Shown: positions 54,212 through 61,550 of the stretch, piece after piece | Layout: every line of letters begins with the position of its first letter | Position numbering within the stretch: position 1 is the stretch's first letter | From: an uncultured Pseudomonadales bacterium | GTDB taxonomy: Bacteria > Pseudomonadota > Gammaproteobacteria > Pseudomonadales > Porticoccaceae | Reading direction: 5' to 3' | DNA length: 64,000 nt | Assembly: GCA_943846685.1 (NCBI GenBank) | Contig: OX044363.1 | Coordinates: 248,001 to 312,000, forward strand | Position numbers and translations under genes: made by a program | Notes under the pieces: model-generated | Told to the model about the DNA's origin: nothing | The model's input: the letters and a program-made list of their open reading frames with translations, nothing else | The model's database searches: none

Positions 54212-56764
54212 GTGAACAACTTATCTGTCACCATCAGCCTGTTAACTATTATCGCCCTGTCCGCTTGCAGCGGTGGCGGCGGTGGACAAAAAAGCTCTGA
54301 CAGCGGCACCACTATTCCCCCAGTAGTCACCAATCAGGACAACAGCACCCCACCCTGGAGCAGTTTCTCCGCTCAAGCTCAAGATCCCAGCGACCTCGCC
54401 GCACTGGCCAGTGACTTTGAAACCGAAGAGTACGACGGCATGGGCGGACTGGATATGATCAACGCCTCCAGCGCCTACGCACGTGGTGCCACCGGCGAAG
54501 GTGTCAGCGTTGGTGTTATTGACTCTGGGGTCTACGAAGAACATGCTGAATTCTCTCGAGGCAATGGCGATAAAGTTGAATATGCCGGCAGTGACTACAA
54601 CAGCGGCACGCCAAGAACCGACCAGGCCCTCGATCACGGCACATTAGTCGCCGGTGTTATAGCCGCCAATCGAGATAATAATAACTTTAACAGCGGTTTT
54701 AAAATGCACGGCGTCGCCTTCGAAGCCGATATTGTCGCCTATGAAATACCCCTCGGATCTGGCGGCGGCCCCTACCAGCCACTCGATGTCGACGATATCA
54801 ACTTTGCCACCGACAACTATTTTGCCGAGCGCTTTACCACCATGGCCAACCAGTCAGAGATCATCAATATGAGCTTTGGCTTCTCTGGCGTTATCAGTTC
54901 CTACAGCGCCGCTGAATTAGAGTCCAGCTTTGACCTCAGCATCGATGCCCTAAGGCAGCTGAATAAATCCCGCGGCAACCGCTCAATCTTTGTTATCGCC
55001 GCAGGCAATGCATGGAATGATCTCGACGAATTTGGCAATGCCGTCGATGCCAGCTCACCGGAACTACTGCCCGGCTTACCCTATAGATTTCCCGAGCTAA
55101 AAGATCATGTACTCGCAGTCGCCGCCGTCGATAGCAGCGGCGAGATCTCCTTTTACTCCAACCACTGCGGCGTCGCCTCGGATTTCTGTCTGGCCGCTCC
55201 CGGCGGTGGCGATGCCAACAACGACGGTCGCTTTGATAACGACGAAATTATCTGGGGACCCAGTACTCCCCCAGCAGATGGCCAAGCCGACCGAGACTAT
55301 TACGCCGGCACCCTCGGCACATCATTCGCCGCCCCAATGGTCAGCGGCTCGCTAGCCCTGCTAAAACAGCTATTCCCCAGTGTCGGCAACCATGAGCTGG
55401 TCAATCGACTGTTAACCACCGCCAATAAAACCGGTATCTACAGCGACAGCAGTATTTACGGACAGGGGCTGCTAGATCTGGATGCAGCCACCCGCCCCGT
55501 TGGATCCACCGCAGTAGCCTCCGGCAATAATCTCGACAGCGGTCTGGTCTCGCTGAACGACAGCAGTATCAGCACCTTTGGTGGCGCACTAGGTAATAGC
55601 CTGCAAGCCTCACTGAACAATCATTCGATGGCAGTCTTTGATGAACTTGGCTTTCCATTTATGCAGAGCGCCAGGGCATTAATTGGCAATGCCACAGATA
55701 CCTCCGCCAACCAATCTTCAGCCCCAAAGCAGCGCCACAGCACCCAGCAACTGGCAGAGGGCACCAGAATTCAGACCGGTGCCAGCATTGACCCGTGGCA
55801 GCGCGACGGCTCCTCGTCCAGCTTTAATTCGACCTTTAATTCGGTACCCAACGGCAGCCCCAGCGATCAGCTACAACCAGATTACTTCGCCCTGCAAACC
55901 CAAAACAACAATGGCAGCGAACGCTTTGCCGGTATTAACGCCAACCCCGGTTGGTTTTTTGGTATCTATGCGGATTCCTTTGTATCCCCCTCAACTACCA
56001 ATGATGACAGCAGTTTTGCCGCCCCCTGGTTGCGCTTTGCACGCAATGGCATCAGTAGCGGCGGCGCCATAGCGTTGGGCGAAGGAAAATTGCGTATGGG
56101 CGTATTTGAAGGCGCAGCCAGCTGGAACCGCTATCAACCAATCAGTGAAAATCGCGGCAATGGCGCCATGATGGAATACAGCCTACCGAGTAAAACGGGT
56201 TTCGGCCTAAGCATTCAAAGCGGCTTTCTCAACGAGCGCGACAGCTTCCTCGGCACCGAACTTGGCAGCGCACTGGGACAGCTAGAAAACAGCGAAACCC
56301 TGTTTGCCGGCATCAACGGACATCTGCAAATCAGAGATAACTGGCAGGGGCTATTTGCACTCTACAGCGGCACAACAGACAGCCGAATCAGCAGCAGCCT
56401 ATTTAATCTAAATGACTCTATCTCTAGCAATTCATGGTCCCTAGGCCTAAGTGGACACTCACTCTGGCAACGCAACGACCAATTGAGTATCTACCTAGCA
56501 CAACCCCTGCGCGTCGACAGTGGACAGGCAACCCTGCAACTCGCCAGCGGCAGAACCCTCGACCGACAGGTGACCTACCAGACCGTCGCCATCGATTTAC
56601 AGCCACAGGGCCGCGAACAGCAACTGGAAATGAACTATCAATTTGCCTGGGGTACAGCCACCGCATCCGCTCGCGCTGAATATATCCATCAGCCCAACCA
56701 CAGCGATCAAAACAGCAGCTACTCTGAGATTACCTTTTCACTTCATATGCCCATCGGGCGCTAA
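54212..56764 (+). CDS. S8 (subtilisin-like) serine protease lipoprotein
   Basis: An 850-aa surface protease with a GTG start (AGAGGA about 11 bases upstream) and lipobox LSAC followed by Gly-rich spacer. The S8 domain (about 85-425) has Asp in VIDSG (about 103), His in DHGTLVAG (140) and Ser in GTSFAAP (369). From about 430 to the end is a Ser/Asn-rich passenger-like stretch and then alternating strands that resemble an autotransporter barrel. The terminus (FSLHMPIGR) is not the usual Phe, so secretion as an autotransporter is uncertain. Confidence 0.9.
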   Translation: MNNLSVTISLLTIIALSACSGGGGGQKSSDSGTTIPPVVTNQDNSTPPWSSFSAQAQDPSDLAALASDFETEEYDGMGGLDMINASSAYARGATGEGVSVGVIDSGVYEEHAEFSRGNGDKVEYAGSDYNSGTPRTDQALDHGTLVAGVIAANRDNNNFNSGFKMHGVAFEADIVAYEIPLGSGGGPYQPLDVDDINFATDNYFAERFTTMANQSEIINMSFGFSGVISSYSAAELESSFDLSIDALRQLNKSRGNRSIFVIAAGNAWNDLDEFGNAVDASSPELLPGLPYRFPELKDHVLAVAAVDSSGEISFYSNHCGVASDFCLAAPGGGDANNDGRFDNDEIIWGPSTPPADGQADRDYYAGTLGTSFAAPMVSGSLALLKQLFPSVGNHELVNRLLTTANKTGIYSDSSIYGQGLLDLDAATRPVGSTAVASGNNLDSGLVSLNDSSISTFGGALGNSLQASLNNHSMAVFDELGFPFMQSARALIGNATDTSANQSSAPKQRHSTQQLAEGTRIQTGASIDPWQRDGSSSSFNSTFNSVPNGSPSDQLQPDYFALQTQNNNGSERFAGINANPGWFFGIYADSFVSPSTTNDDSSFAAPWLRFARNGISSGGAIALGEGKLRMGVFEGAASWNRYQPISENRGNGAMMEYSLPSKTGFGLSIQSGFLNERDSFLGTELGSALGQLENSETLFAGINGHLQIRDNWQGLFALYSGTTDSRISSSLFNLNDSISSNSWSLGLSGHSLWQRNDQLSIYLAQPLRVDSGQATLQLASGRTLDRQVTYQTVAIDLQPQGREQQLEMNYQFAWGTATASARAEYIHQPNHSDQNSSYSEITFSLHMPIGR

Positions 56765-56874
56765 CTGCCACTTACCGATCACCACCTAAAGCGTTACCAT
56801 AGGGTCTTAAACGGATTTAATCTCGGTATAAAATCGACTTAAAATTGACTTGATAAAAAGAAGGGAAGTTTTTT

Positions 56875-58137
56875 ATGGGCAAAAGAAATGCATTCTACGC
56901 ACAGTCCGGCGGCGTCACCGCAGTGATCAACGCCTCCGCCTGCGCCGTGATCGAAGCCTGCCGTGCCAACAGCGATAAAATTGGCAAACTCTACGCCGGC
57001 CAAAATGGCATTCTCGGTGCACTGCATGAAGAGCTGATCGACACCAGCCTCGAATCCAGCGTCGCTATCTCAGCCCTAAAACATAGCCCCGGCGGCGCCT
57101 TCGGCTCCTGTCGCTACAAAATGAAAAATATCAATGACAGCGATGCAGAATACCAGCGGTTAATAGAAGTCTTTAAAGCCCATGATATAGGCTACTTTTT
57201 CTACAATGGCGGCGGCGATTCAGCCGACACCTGCCTAAAAGTCTCGCAGATATCCGAACAGATGGGCTACCCAATACAAGCCATCCATATCCCCAAAACC
57301 ATCGACAACGACCTGCCTCTGACCGACTGTAGCCCCGGCTTTGGCTCAGTGGCCAAATATGTCGCCGTCTCCACCAAAGAAGCCAGTCTCGATATCGCCT
57401 CCATGTGCGCCTCATCGACAAAAATATTTATTCTCGAAGTCATGGGCCGTCACGCCGGCTGGATCGCTGCCGCCGGAGGCCTGGCCGCCGAAAAGGCCGG
57501 CGATCCACCGCATATTATTATCTTCCCCGAAATCCCCTTTTCCCGGGAAAAATTTATCGCCAAAGTCGAACAGACCGTTCAAGACAAAGGCTACTGCGTA
57601 GTCGTCGCCTCCGAAGGCGCCAGCTATGCCGATGGCGCACTGATCTCCGGCTCAGCCCATAAAGATGCCTTTGGCCATCAACAGCTCGGCGGAGTCGCAC
57701 CAACACTCGCCAGTATGGTTAAAAAAGCCCTGGGTTATAAATACCACTATGCCCTCGCCGACTACCTGCAGCGCTCGGCAAGACATATAGCCTCCAAAAC
57801 CGATGTTGAGCAGGCCTATGCCGTGGGTTGGGCAGCGGTAAAAAAAGCCCTCGAAGGCAAACGCGCAATTATGGTCACCATCGAGCGCAATAGCGGCGCT
57901 GAATATAGCTGGTCGCTGGGTGAAGCGCCGCTAACTGATGTGGCCAATATGGAAAAAATGATGCCGCGGGATTTTATTACTGAGGATGGCTTTGGTATTA
58001 CTCAGGAGGCGCGAGATTATTTGCAGCCATTGATTATGGGGGAGGATTACCCGCCTTATAAAAATGGGATACCGGAATATACGACATTAAAGAATAGTTT
58101 GGTGGCGAAAAAACTGGGTGCAACTTTTAGTCTTTAA
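56875..58137 (+). CDS. pfp: 6-Phosphofructokinase, pyrophosphate-dependent type
   Basis: A 420-aa PFK that phosphorylates fructose 6-phosphate. The nucleotide site has GGGDS (about 112) with Asp in the second key place, and the PKTIDND loop has Lys where ATP enzymes have Gly; both are the pattern of PPi-using PFKs, whose reaction is reversible. Other sites (GRHAGWIAA) are normal. It has an AGGGAAG ribosome site and stands alone. Confidence 0.92.
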   Translation: MGKRNAFYAQSGGVTAVINASACAVIEACRANSDKIGKLYAGQNGILGALHEELIDTSLESSVAISALKHSPGGAFGSCRYKMKNINDSDAEYQRLIEVFKAHDIGYFFYNGGGDSADTCLKVSQISEQMGYPIQAIHIPKTIDNDLPLTDCSPGFGSVAKYVAVSTKEASLDIASMCASSTKIFILEVMGRHAGWIAAAGGLAAEKAGDPPHIIIFPEIPFSREKFIAKVEQTVQDKGYCVVVASEGASYADGALISGSAHKDAFGHQQLGGVAPTLASMVKKALGYKYHYALADYLQRSARHIASKTDVEQAYAVGWAAVKKALEGKRAIMVTIERNSGAEYSWSLGEAPLTDVANMEKMMPRDFITEDGFGITQEARDYLQPLIMGEDYPPYKNGIPEYTTLKNSLVAKKLGATFSL

Positions 58138-58188
58138 GTCCGAAAACCCCAGATCCAATTTTAGGCATACCAGAACGGTCACACATAT

Positions 58189-58422
58189 TCAGAGCCTTTC
58201 AACCCGCCCAAATAGTTCTGACAAAGGGATATTTAGCACTTTGGAAATTTTCTGAAGTTTATCAATGCTAATGCTGTTTTCACCGCGCTCAAGATTGCCA
58301 TAATAGGTACGATTAATCCCTATTTTATCGGCAAACGCTTCCTGGCTCAGCTCAGCATCTTTTCGAGCCTCCCTGAGATATTTCCCAAGCTCGCGCTTGT
58401 AAGCTATTCCTTTAACTTTCAT
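58189..58422 (-). CDS. XRE-family transcriptional regulator
   Basis: A 77-aa single-domain DNA-binding protein with the helix-turn-helix QEAFADKIGINRTYYGNLERGENS. It is divergent from the LuxR-like gene. Two similar sites at 58459 and 58636 lie between them and may be its operators. It is of the same size as small phage-type or restriction-controller regulators, but no such system is near. Confidence 0.88.
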   Translation of the reverse strand: MKVKGIAYKRELGKYLREARKDAELSQEAFADKIGINRTYYGNLERGENSISIDKLQKISKVLNIPLSELFGRVERL

Positions 58423-58458
58423 GCGAAGAAGACTCAGTCAATCCAAACCTCTAGTCCA

Positions 58459-58476
58459 CTGTATATATACGGAATT
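58459..58476. promoter_or_regulatory. Putative operator, copy 1
   Basis: CTGTATATATACGGAATT contains the perfect palindrome GTATATATAC. It repeats at 58636-58653 with two changes and lies 37 bases before the XRE gene start. Confidence 0.5.
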
Positions 58477-58635
58477 ACTGTTCTTCCTCAATTTGGCAGA
58501 TAACCGAGAGTGGCATAATTTACAGTTTTTAATCCCTGCGGGCATAATCAATACTAAGACCTTTTATCCCAATCGAAATTTATTACGCCCTTCTTCGATC
58601 ACAATCAGGTTGGGGCAAACTAACATTTGAAATTG

Positions 58636-58653
58636 CTGTATATATGCGGTATT
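58636..58653. promoter_or_regulatory. Putative operator, copy 2
   Basis: CTGTATATATGCGGTATT is a direct repeat of the 58459 site (16 of 18 bases equal), 33 bases before the LuxR-like gene, so one protein could control both. Confidence 0.5.
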
Positions 58654-58685
58654 TCTAACCCTGTCACTCAACGGAAAGAGCGATT

Positions 58686-59402
58686 ATGCGACCAGATAAC
58701 AGGGAAACGATTTGCCAAGATGGAGCAAATCAAAGGTTTGATATTGTTGATTTTGATCAGGGTCTAAGCTCGGAAGAGCTAAACGGCCACAATGATTTTA
58801 TTAAACAGCTAGACGCCTCGAAAACCCCCAATGATCTTAGTAGCCGTCTACTAAGTATCTTTAATCAGTTGGGATTTTCTGACTTTTCTTTTATGGGTAT
58901 GATCCATAACCATACACCCCAAGTCTTATTAACCACACTGCCCGAAGAACTACTGACTAGCTATCAGTATCAGCGGCTGTATAAATACGATATGGGTTTG
59001 GATTACCTCAAAGCAGATAATCCCACCCATTTTCATCATTCAGATATCCAGCAAATCATTGATAGCACCTGCGCTCTAACCCAAACCTTCGATAAGAACA
59101 GGGAAATACTGGCTCTCTATAAAAAGTTCGAATTTAACGATGCCTACCTGATGCCTTACAAAGCCGATGGGGGAAAAATAGATGCCTGTGAAACAAAAAG
59201 CAAAGAGACAGGCAATAAAGACAGTTGGCTGCTTTCGCTTATGGCAAAGGGGGCAACTGCAGAGGAGTTTATGGCGCTTACTGAATCCCGTGGTGCGTTT
59301 TTACATTTACTCGGAGAAACCGCTATACGTGTCTATCAAAACAACTTTAAAAACCATAACCCCGCGCCGCAAATAAACCCCGAATCTGTTGGCCAAATCT
59401 GA
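58686..59402 (+). CDS. LuxR-type protein without DNA-binding domain, copy 1
   Basis: A 238-aa protein with only the N-terminal half of a LuxR-type regulator, an autoinducer-binding-like fold (SSRLLSIFNQLGFSDFSFMGM, LLTSYQYQRLYKYDMGLDYLKA, FDKNREILALYKKFEFNDAYLMPY). It ends at NPESVGQI where a copy would enter the LuxR helix-turn-helix. The region just after it still reads AKSDLTLSP and YRELKQGLIDFRQIRLS in other frames, so the domain was lost by small deletions. The ATG has a GGAAAGAG site. The ligand, if any, is unknown. Confidence 0.8.
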   Translation: MRPDNRETICQDGANQRFDIVDFDQGLSSEELNGHNDFIKQLDASKTPNDLSSRLLSIFNQLGFSDFSFMGMIHNHTPQVLLTTLPEELLTSYQYQRLYKYDMGLDYLKADNPTHFHHSDIQQIIDSTCALTQTFDKNREILALYKKFEFNDAYLMPYKADGGKIDACETKSKETGNKDSWLLSLMAKGATAEEFMALTESRGAFLHLLGETAIRVYQNNFKNHNPAPQINPESVGQI

Positions 59403-59480
59403 CCTAACCCTAAGCCCAATAAAGTCTATAGGGAGCTCAAGCAGGGCTTAATAGACTTCCGTCAAATAAGGCTCTCCTGA
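59392..59480 (+). pseudogene. Remnant of the LuxR helix-turn-helix of copy 1
   Basis: Two short pieces in different frames, AKSDLTLSP (from 59392) and YRELKQGLIDF (from 59427), match the start and end of the helix-turn-helix that copy 2 still encodes (AKNDLTLTQ and YRAIQGGLIDF). A 2-base shift and a deletion of about 100 bases explain the loss. Confidence 0.7.
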
Positions 59481-59841
59481 TTATAGGGCGAAGCTATCTG
59501 CCCTATAAAAGTAGAAAATTTAAATATATGAAATTAAAGAATCGTTTAATCACGAAAAAATTAAGTACAGTTTTCAGTCAAACTTCAATATTAGTAATGA
59601 TTTACATCATGGAAAATACTGATGTGTTTGATTCGCCATAACCCTATACCTATTATCGAAAAAAATAGTCGTACAAAAAATGTACAGGGAAGTACAAAAA
59701 AGAGATCTTAGGCAGGAAAACAATATCGTTGTAAAACACTCCAGTTATTAACGGAGCTACCCCATCGATTTTTCAACCTATGACAATCCTAAGTTTTCTT
59801 TTCTATTAATGGCTTTATAAGATTTCGTAAGAGAAGTGATT

Positions 59842-60450
59842 ATGCAATTAGAAAAACATCGCGGTATCAGAGAAGTCAACGGAGAGCAGCGCTTCGATAT
59901 TATCGGACGTGATGAGGGCCTTTCGCTGGATGCACTGATTAACCATATTGAATTTGTTAACCAGATTACTGACGCCAAGAATCCCGAAGACCTTGTTGAA
60001 CGTCTGCTAAAGGCGCTCAACCAGATGGGGTTTTCTGACTTTGCGCTGATGGGGTCACCTGTTGGCCAAAAAGCCAATTTCTTTTTGAGCTCACTGCCCA
60101 GCGAATTTATTAGCGGCTATGAGGAAAACCACTATCATCGACACGATATGTTATTGGACTACCTTAAAACAGGTATCTCCAAGCACCTGCACTACTCAAG
60201 CTTGCAACAATCCCTTGATGACGCGCCCTTTCATACCTATACCTTTACCAGAAATCTGGAAATACTGGCGCTGTATAAAGAGTTTAAGTTTAACGATGCC
60301 TATCTGATGCCCATTACTATCGACTGGGGAGATCGGCGCAACAGCGACAAAAATCAACCACAGACAGAGGGCGATAAGGACAAAATTAAAAAAGCCAATC
60401 GAGATAGGCTGATGTTTGTGGTGATGGCCAAGGGCGCCTCGAAAAAATAA
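59842..60450 (+). CDS. LuxR-type ligand domain, copy 2, ended by an internal stop
   Basis: A 202-aa frame (start ATG 59842, like that of copy 1; a GTG two codons earlier is possible), about half identical to copy 1 along its length. It stops at TAA 60448-60450 where copy 1 has Glu (AKGATAEEF against AKGASKK-stop-F). The frame then continues without break into the helix-turn-helix at 60451-60753. The change GAA to TAA is enough to explain it. Confidence 0.8.
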   Translation: MQLEKHRGIREVNGEQRFDIIGRDEGLSLDALINHIEFVNQITDAKNPEDLVERLLKALNQMGFSDFALMGSPVGQKANFFLSSLPSEFISGYEENHYHRHDMLLDYLKTGISKHLHYSSLQQSLDDAPFHTYTFTRNLEILALYKEFKFNDAYLMPITIDWGDRRNSDKNQPQTEGDKDKIKKANRDRLMFVVMAKGASKK

Positions 60451-60753
60451 TTTCAGGCCTTAACAAATGACTCTGGCACAGCCATACGTTTACTCGGGGA
60501 TACCGCTATACGTATTCACAGAAGTAAGTTTAAAACCCATACCCCACCGCCTATAGCCAGCCCCAAAGCTCTTCGACTGCTGAGGGTTATGGCTAAAAAT
60601 GATTTAACCCTTACTCAGGCGGCGGACAAGTTGTGCCTTAGCACCCATACCATTAATAAACATATGGCTATGGCGAAAAAGGAACTTGGTGCACGCACTC
60701 AGGCCACTGCTATTTACAGGGCGATTCAGGGGGGCTTGATAGACTTTAGCTGA
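60451..60753 (+). pseudogene. Disconnected LuxR helix-turn-helix, copy 2
   Basis: In the same frame as the 59842 gene, after its stop, 100 codons lead to TGA at 60751. They encode TAIRLLGDTAIRI and then the LuxR DNA-binding domain (LRLLRVMAKNDLTLTQAADK, LSTHTINKHMAMAKKELGAR, ATAIYRAIQGGLIDFS). There is no ribosome site of its own, though an ATG at 60592 could start a 53-aa domain. Confidence 0.78.
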
Positions 60754-60975
60754 TAATCTTAGTCCGCTACTTTTTTTATGGTTCTCCATTTTCTCTACAC
60801 TCAGATTAATCGAGTGAAAATAATAAAATTTTCGTTTCTTTGTTATAGCCAATAAGAAATTTGCCAAATAACCGTTATCTAAAGATGTCATATCAAAGTC
60901 ATAGAGATTACGCAGCAAAGGTCTTAATTACAGAGCAAAATGGACACTCAATAAATCACCGGCAAGGACGATAGA

Positions 60976-61413
60976 ATGGAAATTATCATTAATACAGTGC
61001 TAATCCGAGAACTGCGAAAGCAAAAATCCTGGTCGCAAGAGCAATTGGCCAGTATTGCAGGGCTTAGCTTGCGAACAATCCAAAGAATAGAAAAAAAAGG
61101 TGTTTGCTCACTCGAATCCTGTCAGGCTATTGCCTCGGCCTTTGAACTCAATGCGGCCTCACTTCAAATTGATACGGCTAAAGAACTTGGTGATCGCAGT
61201 GTTCGGAAGGGCCGATTTTGGGGGATGCTTGGAAGTACCGTCGGTCTTATCTGCGCCTATTCGGCCATAACCTATTCAGTTATCTCCGGAAATATCAGCA
61301 GCCTACAGGCCGGTCTTTCTTTTGGAGGTATTGGGCTATTCTGCGGATTAACCTACCTTGCTATCGCAGTTTTGAGTGACTACTTCAGAAAGAACCGCAT
61401 AGGTTATGAATAG
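60976..61413 (+). CDS. XRE helix-turn-helix protein with two membrane helices
   Basis: A 145-aa protein with an N-terminal XRE domain (ELRKQKSWSQEQLASIAGLS, LRTIQRIEKKG) and two hydrophobic helices (about 80-102 and 110-132). Such membrane-anchored regulators may act near the envelope, but this one has no known target. An AAGGACGATAGA site precedes the ATG. Confidence 0.85.
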   Translation: MEIIINTVLIRELRKQKSWSQEQLASIAGLSLRTIQRIEKKGVCSLESCQAIASAFELNAASLQIDTAKELGDRSVRKGRFWGMLGSTVGLICAYSAITYSVISGNISSLQAGLSFGGIGLFCGLTYLAIAVLSDYFRKNRIGYE

Positions 61414-61439
61414 AACCTTATAACCAACCAACAAAACCC

Positions 61440-61459
61440 AGGGCGCTTTACTGCGCCCT
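61440..61459 (+). terminator. Hairpin after the XRE-membrane gene
   Basis: The stem AGGGCGC / GCGCCCT has a TTTACT loop and only a weak AT-rich tail. It is a possible terminator. Confidence 0.55.
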
Positions 61460-61550
61460 ATCAATTAACCCCCCACCCACTATGATCTTGCCCCTCAACA
61501 CCGCATAATAGCCACCACAAAAAGAATAGACTCCAAGGACGCACATTTAG

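Noticed and set aside
60604..60918. 104-aa minus-strand open frame
   Set aside because: It opposes the LuxR helix-turn-helix remnant, has no family features and no ribosome site.
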